A stretch of DNA of 64,000 nt from Orientallactaga sibirica (Eukaryota; Chordata; Mammalia; Rodentia; Dipodidae), in the NCBI GenBank assembly GCA_036365145.1, contig JAEOAD010000004.1, positions 54,310,001 to 54,374,000 of the forward strand. Reading direction: 5' to 3'. Positions 35,925 to 46,005 of the stretch are shown here, in pieces. Numbering within the stretch: position 1 is the stretch's first letter; every line of letters starts with the position of its first letter. Both the position numbers and the translations under genes were made by a program. Below the pieces are notes generated by a model. The model did not search any database and was not told where the DNA came from. It saw only the letters and a program-made list of their open reading frames with translations.

Positions 35925-37272
35925 GTAACCTCCCTTTCTCTTCCTTCCTCCAGAGGCTACAACCTTGGTCCATACTGATTCTACCCATCTCAGTCCTTCT
36001 TCAGCAAGTTCTGTGTTAATCTAAATCACCTGCTGCTCAGATTTTACAAAAAAACCATTTGATTTGTTATTAGTCCTGGTTATATTTATTTGAAAAAAAT
36101 GTACATTTTGTAGAAATATTTTAAAAAATCAATAATTTAAAAAACAAAGGCAAGACTCTAGTTATGGAGAATAAAATGGATACTTGGAGAAAAATAATAG
36201 AAGGAAAAGATACAGAGAAGAAACAGGAAGCAGAATGAGATGTGGCTTTTTCTGCCTTGGAAAGAAGAGAAAATGACAGTGCCTTTTTTTCACTCTCCTA
36301 TCCTTTCCTAAGTGATTGGCCTTTACTGAATTTCCAGTCTTAGGAGTTTCAACAACTCAAATGAGTTTTAGAGGAACAGATATTGAAACCTATTGGGAGA
36401 AAGAGAGACGATGTCAGAATCAAGAGAACATTTTAAGAAAGCATAGAAAAGGCAAAGGTGCAATCATAACTCAGAAGCAACTGGCGACATAGACAAATGA
36501 CACCATCCTGCCTTGTCAGCATCTGTGCAGTGGACCTGCAGGGCATGAACAGGTCCCTTTTACAGCAATAAATAGTGAAAGTCAACCCATTCAAGTAACA
36601 CTGTCTGAGTTAACATCACTGTTCTCTCTTTGTCCTTTATTTTATTTTGTCAAAGACTTGGACAAAGACTAACCTAAAAAATTATCATTTATAAAGTATT
36701 GACTGATAGGATGGTCATAAAATATTTAAAGTCCCTAGTATTATACCTGAATCCAACAAGTGTCAACTACTGCTGTAGTTGCAATAGGCATTTTGTCTTT
36801 GTCCCTTTTCACCATATTTTTGTTAGAAAGACATAGTACTTCTCTCCTTAGCTCTAGTTTGTTGAGAACAAAACAGTTTTGGATTTTCCAGTCATATATC
36901 CTGAATATATGAATAGAGATACTTTAAAAGTGCAATGCTGAAATCAGGAAAGGGATATTCCAAGAAGAGGTAGAAAGCCCAAATAGGAGATTCCCCCCAT
37001 AGATACCCACAGTACACTACATACCTAATGCATACAATAGACCCCCCATTTTGTCTTAACCTCACTTCAGTTGGCTTATAATCACATTTTTGATACAAGT
37101 GTTCATACAAATACAGCCATAATTATAAGTGAAGAAAAAACTATCAACAGAGTCACAATTGATAAATATCATATGGACAAAATATAATTATGGTTTATTT
37201 GTATGGAAATTAAAAGTAAGCTTACTTTTATTGAAATATATTCATCAGATTCTTATATGAAAACTTTAGAAA

Positions 37273-37276
<4 letters not shown>
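35925..37276. other. Unassigned AT-rich sequence
   Basis: No gene or nameable repeat. A 72-codon minus-strand frame at 36892-37110 has no recognisable domain. Confidence 0.5.

Positions 37277-37322
<46 letters not shown>
37277..37322. repeat. (TA)n microsatellite, about 23 units
   Basis: An uninterrupted TA run preceded by agtttta. It is long enough to be highly variable between individuals and to form cruciform structures. Confidence 0.97.
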
Positions 37323-37325
<3 letters not shown>

Positions 37326-37925
37326 TTAAAGATTTCATAAACTTAAAAACTGTAGGCAAAAAATGAGAATGATATATACATTATATGTTATTGTTATTTT
37401 ACATGTAAATTATGTATTGTATATAAGTGGAAGAATTAACTCTTTCTGATATTTCCAAGCAAGAATTTTGGTGTGCTTATGTAATGATATTTTAAATATG
37501 TTTCTAAAAAAGATTGAATCTGTTTATTTAATACAGCATATATTTAAAATGATAAATCTTTATCATGCAGATGTTTCAATGAAATAAAATATTGAAGCTG
37601 ATCTTACCTTAATGCATATTAGATGCTAAACATGTCTAATTAGGTTTGAAAGACATGTTATTCACTACTTTTGGTCCCATTAAGATACTTATCTCTAGAG
37701 TTTATTACTAGAAGCCATGAAAATAGGATCATTAATTTCACATCTGCCCAAAACCAAGTGATAATAGTCATCAAGCTGAGGAATCATAGACCTTAAAAGA
37801 ATGCACAATTAAAATTGCATGTGTTGGATTAACTCACAGGAAAAATAATCTCTCTCTAAACTGAATATATCACATAATTCAATTTACATATATGTTAAAT
37901 TCTTTCAAATATATGGAGAAGATCT
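37323..37925. other. Unassigned AT-rich sequence
   Basis: No gene or repeat is recognised between the TA tract and the diverged B1. Confidence 0.5.
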
Positions 37926-37927
37926 TG

Positions 37928-38058
37928 GCAGGGAGCCAGGAAGCATGACTTTTATACCAGCACTCAGGAGACAGATGATGGTAGACCACCCTAAGTTTGA
38001 GGCCAGTCTAGGACCACAGAGGGAGTTCCAAGTCATTTTGTGCTAGTATGAGACACTA

Positions 38059-38060
<2 letters not shown>
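37928..38060 (+). mobile_element. B1 SINE, sense, diverged
   Basis: The remaining B1 blocks are ttataccagcactcaggaga, accaccctaagtttgaggcc, agtctaggaccacagaggga and gtatgagacactacc. The poly-A tail has been replaced by the (TA)n at 38061-38092. Confidence 0.85.

Positions 38061-38092
<32 letters not shown>
38061..38092. repeat. (TA)n microsatellite at the tail of a B1
   Basis: About 15 TA units immediately follow the B1 end (cactacc), so the microsatellite probably grew from the SINE tail. Confidence 0.95.
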
Positions 38093-38094
<2 letters not shown>

Positions 38095-38720
38095 GTAGTT
38101 CAGGTTGACAAAAATGTGAATTAATTCAAAATGTTTACTGAACAATGATCCAGGAATACAAATTTCAAAAAATATCAAGTTATACCAGAACAAAGTAAAA
38201 TGCATGGTTTTATAAAAGATACAGTGTTTTTTTAAAAACTGGAAAATCTAATTCCTGCTTTAATTTCCTATTGTTTTGTCATTTTTACAAAGTATAGCAG
38301 TGGTTGTTGAAGGTAAATAAATATCCTGCCTGGTATCATAAGTTGTGCTCATTTTAGCATGAAGGCATTATCTGCTGAATGCCACACAATTACTTAACAT
38401 GAAAATAGTAAGGCAATTTTCCACTTAGAGAACTATGTTAGCACTGGTTTTCAGTAAACACTATGTATAATGTTACTACATATTGATTCTTCAGGAATTT
38501 GCCTCTTTTGGTTATTTTAGTAAGCCAGATTCTGAAGTTTTAATTTGAAAATACTAATGGCAAAGTTAAACAGTTAGTGGGATCAAGTACTCATTATCTT
38601 CTATAAAGCAATTACTGATACATTGTGTCAGGTTTAACTTGCTTCAAAATTCTCTCATCTCAAAAATTCTAGTCATTTCTTTCCTGGTTCTTTTTCCTCT
38701 GTGTTTATCTTCTTTGTGTA
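38093..38720. other. Unassigned AT-rich sequence
   Basis: No gene or repeat is recognised. Confidence 0.5.
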
Positions 38721-38793
38721 GTACTAGGTATTGTACCTGGGGATTTATGCATCTTATGCAGGTACTTTAACACTGACCTGTATCTCTAGCCCT
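38721..38793 (-). mobile_element. tRNA-SINE head relic, antisense
   Basis: Only the tRNA-like head survives: tattgtacctggggatttat, gcaggtactttaacactgac, ctgtatctctagccc. The body and tail are not seen. Confidence 0.6.
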
Positions 38794-39780
38794 TTCTTCA
38801 CTTTACTCCTTTCTCCAGTCTTTTTCTCTTTCACTTCTTCCCTCGCGGTTTTGCTTCTTTTTCCCCCCTTAATACAATGAAACATGGTGTGCAATAATTA
38901 GTCAATCCAATATCAATGAGAAATCCAGGAGCAATGATCTCAATGCCCCCTTATGCCTTGCAGCAGAGGCCCAAGGACTTACATACCAAAGAAACTGGAA
39001 TGTGAGATATGATTGGTTATCCCATAGGTTGAGCACTGCTAATCAACCTTGACTAGTTCTGGGGTCTATTTAAATGATGGCTTTTTAAGTTCACACCCTA
39101 GTGCCAGGCTGGTCTGGTTTCCAAAGGCTCCAATGACACCTGTGCATTTTTCTTTCTCAGGCAATGCCATGCACCAGTTCCTAGGACCTATGAGGCAAGG
39201 TTGAAACTATCCATCACTGACAAAAATGACAATCTAGCTAAAACTTCTTTCTGGGCTGTTTGCCTGAAATCCAAAATCCCAGGGTTTGTTTTCTTATTGT
39301 TGTATGTTTTCAATTGCATAAGGATCTTAATTTTCTACAACTAAGTAGGTGTTTCCATAGAGGTAAAGAAGCTCAGACCAGATCCTTACAACCCCTATCA
39401 TGCAGGAAAGTATACTTCCTTCTTGAAGAGACAAACAGTTCTCATTTGATTCTTTAACAAGGGATTTTCATCCTGCAGTCTATTACATTATATTAGAATA
39501 ATCTTTGTACCCTCCTTTATTTCTACAACTAATTATCTACTTTCCTTTTACATTTCTTTGGCTTCAAAATGACTACATAAAGTTATCCTTACATTGTTCC
39601 TCATCTTGGGAATCATGAGTTTTCAAAGCTTAGGTAAAATACAGTGGGGTTTTTAATTGCTTATTTGCTTTAAGTTTTTAATCAAACCTTCTCCATATTG
39701 ATCCACATTTATAAAGTATATATGACGAATGTCTAAGGAGGATTCGATGATGAGGCTTGGTGGTAAGAAGTAATCTCTAA
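38794..39780. other. Unassigned sequence
   Basis: No gene is recognised. A 65-codon + frame at 39260-39457 has no domain. Confidence 0.45.
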
Positions 39781-39784
39781 TTTG

Positions 39785-40016
39785 GGGCCTGGAGAGATGG
39801 CTTAGTGGTTAAGCACTTGCCTATGAAGCCTAAGGACCCTGGTTCGAGGCTCGATTCCCCAGGACCCACATAAGCCAGATGCATAAGGTGGCACATGCTT
39901 CTGGAGTTTGTTTGCAGTGGCTGGAGGCCCTGTCGCACCCATTCTCTATCTGTCTGCCTCTTTCTCTCTCTGTCACTCTCAAATAAATAAATAATAAACA
40001 AAAAAATTTTAAAAAG
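39785..40016 (+). mobile_element. tRNA-derived SINE, sense, near-consensus
   Basis: A clean sense copy with an A-box-like block in gatggcttagtggttaagca and a B-box-like ggttcgaggctcgattcc, i.e. an internal RNA polymerase III promoter layout. It continues with gccagatgcataaggtggca, ctggagtttgtttgcagtgg, a CT tract at 39939-39980 and the tail aaataaataaataataaac. Imperfect flanking repeats (aatctctaattt at the left, aatatctaattt at 40019-40030) look like a decayed TSD. Confidence 0.94.
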
Positions 40017-40030
40017 AAATAATATCTAAT

Positions 40031-41580
40031 TTAATGTTTTTTAGAGGTTCTTTGTTAAATACTATATTAAAGAATTAAGACAAATATAGACAAACATACA
40101 CATGTAATTTTTTTAAAAAATCTATCATTATGGTACTAAGGCTAAATACATTGCTAATCCCTTTGTTCTATGTTTCCCTAACTGGCTGAATACTATATTC
40201 TCCAGGAACAAGGTAATATGCTTGCTTATGCCTATACCTGACCCTGCCTTTGTAACTTCCCCAGACTTTAGAGAGCCACTGCTTCTTCCAGGGGACTTTC
40301 TCTGAAGTTTCTCTTAGCTCCAGGTCAATGGCTCAGTTTCTTCTTAGAAAATGAACTCATCAAAATTCCATTTGTTTATTCAATAAATAATTTTCTTTTA
40401 ATAAGTTTCAGGTGCCACTGGTCACACGGAAAATAGAGAAGATCAAGTTATTTTTTTCTTTTGCTGTCAACAAGCCAGCTATGTATTTAAAACCCTCAGT
40501 TATGCTGGCTACAAACAATGGTTCTATCCAAGGTCATGGAACTTGTTGAGGCTAAGGGCTGTCTTAGCAATATATGTTAGGCACTCATAAAAGTGTAGCA
40601 CTCAAAGGCAGAATGGCTGACAAGCACTGAGTTACAGGACAAACTGTCCACATGGCTATAATTGTCCCAAAACACATGTGTTGTAGTTGTTTCCTTCTGA
40701 AACATCTAGGGTCTGATATCAAGTGCCCTCGTGGAATTGGGGGGAAATCCCTTCAAATCATTCTCTCCGAATGCTAAGGAAATGGTTACTTTTACAGTAT
40801 ACATCATTTTATATTAGAATTTTTAAACATGAGCTATCTCTGTGGTAAGAAACTTCTAAATATATGCCATTTTAATGGTGGTTGGATGGGGAAATAGCTA
40901 AAATATAGCAATTTCAAGAATATTTTGAATTATTTTGTATTATTACCCAATTTAAGTTCTACCAACATAGCTACTTCATTTCATCAGTGGTCTGATTAAG
41001 ACTGAACTTTTGGAGAGGGAAAAAATGTATTAAATAGCCTAATTATGTTACATGAAGGGTAGTCATTAAAATCAGCTGACTTTTCATATGTATTGAAAGA
41101 TTGCTCTGGGTGTCATTCTTTCAAATGATACTATTTCAATCATGCCTAACATTTAAATCTCTAAACACTGATATTCCCATTTTAATTTTAGCTGGCACCA
41201 GAAGGAAATGGTAAAACAACAGATGATTACTCCAGTAATTTATTCCACATTTTTAACAGTTTTACAGATTCAAATAAAAAATAATCTAAAAATGAAAAAT
41301 GTACAACTAAAATTAAACATTGGAAAAATATTTTTAATCCAAGATTTTTTTTTCTCTGCAAACTCCTAAATGGTGAAAAGTAAATTTCACAGTGAAATGT
41401 AAACAGTACCTAACTCACACTGCTTATGTTTTGAGGGTTAACTTGAATTTTTTTAGTTGATATTGATTCAGACTCCATTAATTTAAATTTTATGATGATT
41501 TATCTATATAAAGGATTAGATTATATTTGTTTTTGAATTTTCATTGTCTATTAACACAGTCTACTTTAGGCAAGATAGTA
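40031..41580. other. Unassigned AT-rich sequence
   Basis: No gene or confidently nameable repeat is seen in ~1.5 kb. Confidence 0.45.
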
Positions 41581-41584
41581 TCAT

Positions 41585-41746
41585 TTTGTTGTTGTTGTTA
41601 TTGTGTTTTAGGCGGGGTCTTACTCTAGCCCAGACTAACCTGGAACTCACTCTAGTCTCAGGCTATCCTCAAACTTATTGTGTTCCTCCTACTTCTGCCT
41701 CCCTAGCACTGGGATTAAAGGTATGTGCTACTACATCCATCCAGCT
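41585..41746 (-). mobile_element. B1 SINE, antisense, diverged
   Basis: It has the antisense B1 order: a (TTG)n-like tail at 41586-41600, ggggtcttactctagcccag, ctaacctggaactcactcta, gtgttcctcctacttctgcc and tagcactgggattaaaggta to a head remnant ccatccagct. A 90-codon frame across it is chance. Confidence 0.9.
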
Positions 41747-42394
41747 ATGGTCTACTTTAAATAGACTGTGTTCTGTGTTTAACTTACTAGTGAAAACAAG
41801 ACCTCCAGAATTTTGATTTATATCTAGTTAACAGTTTCATCAGAAAAGAATCAAGGAGAATATTTCCCCAATTATAAAAGGAAGGTTAAAGTAGGACAAC
41901 TATCACTTGAATGGTAAGAAATTATTGAGAAACTAGTGTATCCCTAAATTCATCTTATGTTTTAGGAGTACAGCAAATGAACAAGGCCATTGCTTTCATG
42001 GAATTTACTTGCAAGTCTATACCCAAACTAGAGAAGAGCCTTTTCCAGGTGTTTCTTAAGTCAGATTGGCCTTGTTAGTTCCTACTGCTGAAACAGATTA
42101 CTTTGAAGGAATACACATAAAACTTTATCAATCTCCTAAAGTCTTCTGAATAATGAACCTAGTGTGTTTTTTTTTATTGGTTTCTTCAGTTTATTTTATA
42201 ACTTAATTATGAAGAGTTGATGAGTGGCTATGAAAACTCTAAATAGAAATAACATATTTTGATCAACCTAATTAACTAACTTAACAAACTAATTAACTTC
42301 ACACTTGTGTTTGTGAAACACTGAGTTAAGAAATGCCACTTGATTTTCTTTATGTACCTTAATTTAACACTTTTGTGAGATTATTATTTTACTC
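41747..42394. other. Unassigned AT-rich sequence with a possible old repeat
   Basis: A patch at 41960-42030 (aacaaggccattgctttcat then ggaatttacttgcaagtct) resembles an ancient mammalian repeat that I cannot name. Otherwise nothing is recognised. Confidence 0.4.
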
Positions 42395-42516
42395 AAGGAT
42401 TGGGAATTTGATGACAGTATTGGCTACATAGTGAGTTTGAGGTCAGCCTGGTCAATATGATACCATGTCTCAAAAATAACAACACAAGTAACTTCCAAAA
42501 ACTAGTTCCCCTCCGT

Positions 42517-42550
<34 letters not shown>
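42395..42550 (+). mobile_element. B1-related fragment followed by a poly(A)32 tract
   Basis: The B1 3' words are gaatttgatgacagtattgg, ctacatagtgagtttgaggt, cagcctggtcaatatga and accatgtctcaaaaataac. About 35 bases of other sequence follow, then 32 A at 42519-42550. The long A-run belongs either to this element or to a separate small insertion; no TSD is obvious. Confidence 0.6.
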
Positions 42551-42552
<2 letters not shown>

Positions 42553-43706
42553 CAAAAGAAGCAGATTTCTATTTATCTTATTGAACAACAATAAGACAAA
42601 TATACATAAGTATACTGTTTTGGCCATAGTATATACTACAGGTGTAGATTTATTACAGAATGCCATGCAGATACACAGGTGTAAACTCTTGGTTTTATTT
42701 CTCAAAATGCAAGCCAACCTGAGATCATGATTATTACATATCACAAGATACATAGAATGGTAATTGTTTTCTTAATGTGTTTGATATTATCTGTTGGATG
42801 TCTATGTTTTACATTGACATTTCTGTCATTTCATCTTAGAGTAGACATATTGTATCATTTCTTCCCTTTGTGTTTTGCTAGACACTATGCAATATGAACA
42901 TCTTTAACTCTAATATTAAAATCTAAAGATTCTAACTAAACACTTCTGATTAAACCTGTACAATCATCTTACTACATTCAATAAAACTAATTGGTAAATG
43001 TTGGGTGTGCTTAATTAATTAATAAATCTATGATTCCACATGGATTCTATAGGAAACAACATCTCTTCAAAAGAAGATAGTTTATTTGGATAAGGTGTTA
43101 ATTTTTCTTATTTTTTTCTACAGAAAATATACTGTTACATAAAATTTCAGTAATAAATTTCAATTATAAATTATAATTCTGTTTGTTTTAAGCATAAATG
43201 AACAAGAAGAATGCAACAAAGTAAGAAAATGATTTCTGAGAAAACCAATTTTGTGGCAGTTATTAGATATGGAGCCAGGTAATAGATTTTAGCCCAGTTT
43301 GGCTCCAATGCCAAGCACTTTGTATCTTTTTTTTTTTTTTTTTTTTTTTTTTTTGAGAAAAGATAGTTCCTTGCCAACTGAATTTTGCTCTTACCACTAT
43401 CAAAACTGTTTTACCAAGAGGATCTCTTAAACCATTTAATCTATTATATGTTAATATAAATTCCTCAAGTTTTATCACTAGGCTTGCTTTTATATTCTCA
43501 ACATTTTAATAATTTCAATAATTATCTCTGTTTGTTAAATAGAATCTTGCAGATGTATCCTTGCTCTTGTCTGCTACCTGATGATTCACATCTAGAAATA
43601 CTCCTTGCACTCAATCTCTCTTCTCATTGAACCCTGAATTAATTATTTTCACTATTTTTCCTCACATTTTTACTTGACAATCTATGATTTATTTTTCTAG
43701 AAATCT
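42551..43706. other. Unassigned AT-rich sequence with a T27 homopolymer
   Basis: A run of about 27 T at 43328-43354 suggests the tail of a small antisense retroinsertion, but I find no matching flanks or recognisable body. The Lys-run and Phe-run frames here are artefacts of homopolymers. Confidence 0.5.
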
Positions 43707-43946
43707 TATTTTTTATTTTTTTAATTTATGAGATAAGGAGAGATAGAGATATTGAGAGAGAGATTGAGAGGGAGAGAGAGAGAGAGAGAGAGAGAATAGG
43801 TGTGCTAGAGCGTCCAGCCACTGCAAATGAATTCCAGGCACATTTGCTACTTTGTGCATCTGGCTTGCATGGTTTCTGAGGAACTGAACCTGGGTCCTTA
43901 GGCTTTATAAGCAAGTGTCTTAACTGCTAAGCCATCTCACCAGCCC
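43707..43946 (-). mobile_element. tRNA-derived SINE, antisense
   Basis: A T-rich tail, a GA tract at 43755-43794, gtgctagagcgtccagccac, tgcaaatgaattccaggcac, ttgtgcatctggcttgcatg, gaactgaacctgggtcctta and the head to gccatctcaccagccc. An 8-bp TSD agaaatct lies at 43699-43706 and 43947-43954. Confidence 0.94.
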
Positions 43947-43954
43947 AGAAATCT

Positions 43955-45009
43955 CACTTTTAATAGCCCCTCTACTCTCTTATAAAACAGTTGTGATGTT
44001 ATCAATTCCATCTCTGTGATTCGTTGTTTATTACTTTTGCTTTTCCTTTCTGATTTCTACTACTGATGTACAATATAGGCTGCTGCCTCCAGGTTTGTTA
44101 CAATATCCTGCCTCCTCTCCCTGGTTTCACTTTTTTCTTTCTGCATTTCATCTTTTATTATCACTGGAATTTTGGATTTGCTTGAGCATTACATATTTTA
44201 GAATGGTAAAGGCCGGATCTAAGGACATTAAAAAGAAATCATAAATATCATTATAAGTAGTGGGATAGCTCTCATTTTCATTCTTTTGTGTTTGCATTAT
44301 GTTTTCACCTGATTCTATATAGATTATCCTCAAGATTAAAAGTAAGAATTATTATTTTAATATGATACTCATTGTTGAAATTGCTGAAACATATGACAGC
44401 TATTTCTATTTAGGTCAGTATTTTACATTCTTAATATGTAACAAGTACATGAGTTTGCTAATCTTTTAAAGCAAAAAAAAATAAAAATAAAAAGAGAAAG
44501 TAAACAGGAAGAAGCAATAATTCTTGAATCCAAAGTCATTCATCTAGGAAATCTTATTAGCAAAGCGTGAGTGGCTTGCTCCAAACTAATTTAAAAATTA
44601 TAAAAATGGAATAGTCCCATCTGCACAATTCCTCAAGGAAACCAACTGAGAGATTATAGAATTAGAATTTTGGGTTTCAGCAGAACTCCTTTCAGCTAAC
44701 ATAAATGAGAATGAAATTACTGAAGGAGCATTAGGCATTCAGCAATACCACCTGTGGTGGTATTCACTTTAGAATTCCTTTTTGGGTAGACTGAGGACTT
44801 GGTGTTCTCAGTTTCACTGCTCTCTAAGGAGAATATCTTCCCATGATCCAGATGACAGGGAGGGAGTTCTGAGTGGACTCACATAAGTCATCACCCCTAA
44901 TCTATGTGAGCTTTTGTGAAATGAAGAAAAGCTTTATTTCCAATATGGAAAATAACTGTGACAGAAATCAGTGTTGAAGGAAATTTAAATGTATATGACC
45001 ATTTTCAAA
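43955..45009. other. Unassigned AT-rich sequence
   Basis: No gene or nameable repeat is seen. Confidence 0.45.
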
Positions 45010-45183
45010 ATCTACCCAGATACACATGGACATGTGTGTGGGAATATATGCACATGTGTGTGTATGTATGTGTGTATGTGGAGGTCAGAGGTTGATGTCA
45101 CATGTCCATCTCAATGTTTTTCTAGGTTTAATTTTGAGATAGTCTCTTAATAAACTTGGAGCTTAGAAATTCACCTAGACTAA
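45010..45183 (-). mobile_element. Composite rodent SINE (B4-like), antisense, part 1 of 2
   Basis: CA/GT-rich words (atgtgtgtgggaatatatgc, gtgtgtatgtatgtgtgtat) lead to gtggaggtcagaggttgatg, then a B1-like start (gatagtctcttaataaactt, ggagcttagaaattcaccta). The element is interrupted at 45184 by an LTR and continues at 45875. Confidence 0.75.
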
Positions 45184-45402
45184 TGTGATGGTTAAGTTTG
45201 TGTCAACTTGATCTGTTTAGTAATCCACAGACATTCCTCATACGTGTCTCTGAGGTTGCTTCTAGAAAAGTTTAGCTAAAGGAGGCATCCTTTCCCCAGG
45301 GTGAGCCCTTCCTCCAGAGTGGGTGGCCCTTCGGAGGGGGACTTTATCAAGGAAGCTCTGGGAAGGAAAGGATCCTCTCTCCTCCCCGCTGGCTGCAGGT
45401 GT

Positions 45403-45442
45403 TGCTTGCTGCTTGCTGCTTGTTGCTTGATGCTTGCTGCTT
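45403..45442. repeat. Heptamer tandem repeat (GCTTGCT-like) inside the LTR
   Basis: About five to six units of a tgcttgc/tgcttgt-type 7-mer with one or two substitutions per unit. A second short duplication follows (gtggactgaagaccag then gtggactgaagagcag at 45449-45481). Confidence 0.85.
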
Positions 45443-45623
45443 TCCAGTGTGGACTGAAGACCAGCGTGGACTGAAGAGCAGTGTCTCTCTAGGATACCTC
45501 AGGCCTTCAGTGACGGATTGGGACTGCTGAGGCATCCAGCCTCATGGACTGAGCAGCTACTGGGTTCCTAGACTCTCAAGCCTGCAACCTGCTATTGTTG
45601 GACTGCCATAAACTAATCCCAAT

Positions 45624-45626
<3 letters not shown>

Positions 45627-45666
<40 letters not shown>

Positions 45667-45810
45667 GTTTTTCGAAGTATGGTCTCACTCTGTTCCAGGC
45701 TGACCTGGAATTAACTATGTAGTCTCAGGGTAGCCTGGAACTCACGGTGATCCTCCTACCCCTGCCTCCCAATTGCTGGGATTAAGGGCGTGTGCCACCA
45801 AGCCCAGTTT
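45627..45810 (-). mobile_element. B1 SINE, antisense, inserted in the LTR; T39 tail
   Basis: About 39 T at 45627-45665 are followed by ggtttttcgaagtatggtct, gttccaggctgacctggaat, taactatgtagtctcagggt, gatcctcctacccctgcctc and gctgggattaagggcgtgtg to the head ccaagcccagt. The LTR resumes at about 45811 with a short TSD-like word, aaatt, on both sides. The long homopolymer marks it as young. Confidence 0.94.
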
Positions 45811-45874
45811 AAATTCCTTTTTAATACAATTTATTCTATCAGTTCTGTTCCTCTAGAGAACCCTGACTAATACA

Positions 45875-46005
45875 ACTAGTAAACAGGTAACCCCAGAAAT
45901 CCTTCTGTCTCTGCCTTCACTGGACATAGGTTTGAAAGTGTGCTTTGATCTCATGCTTTGCAACAATTATTTTATTGCCCGAACCATCTTTTCAGTTCTC
46001 AAAGC
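45875..46005 (-). mobile_element. Composite rodent SINE (B4-like), antisense, part 2 of 2
   Basis: It continues the composite SINE interrupted by the LTR: gaaatccttctgtctctgcc (B1-like middle), then a tRNA-like head remnant tttattgcccgaaccatctt and ttcagttctc. Confidence 0.65.

Larger units (their letters stand above)
45184..45874 (+). mobile_element. ERVL-type solo LTR (MLT2/MT2-like), sense, carrying a B1
   Basis: The LTR starts tgtgatggttaagtttgtgt followed by caacttgatc, and ends gagaaccctgactaataca. These are the classic ends of ERVL LTRs of the MLT2 type, with TG...CA termini. A polyadenylation-type aataaa lies at 45621-45626, where the B1 inserted. Flanking pentamers actaa (45179-45183) and actag (45875-45879) match at 4 of 5 positions, consistent with the 5-bp TSD of ERVL. 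No internal viral genes are present. The interior holds a 7-bp tandem repeat (45403-45442). It interrupts an older rodent composite SINE. Confidence 0.88.

Noticed and set aside
39785..40016. tRNA-like head with A- and B-box-like blocks
   Set aside because: It is the 5' part of a repeated SINE with a CT tract and A-rich tail, not a functional tRNA gene; no cloverleaf acceptor pairing is preserved.
41559..41762. gtctacttta on both sides of the B1 at 41585-41746 as a TSD
   Set aside because: About 18 extra bases lie between the left word and the B1 tail, so the match may be chance; I left it out of the feature call.
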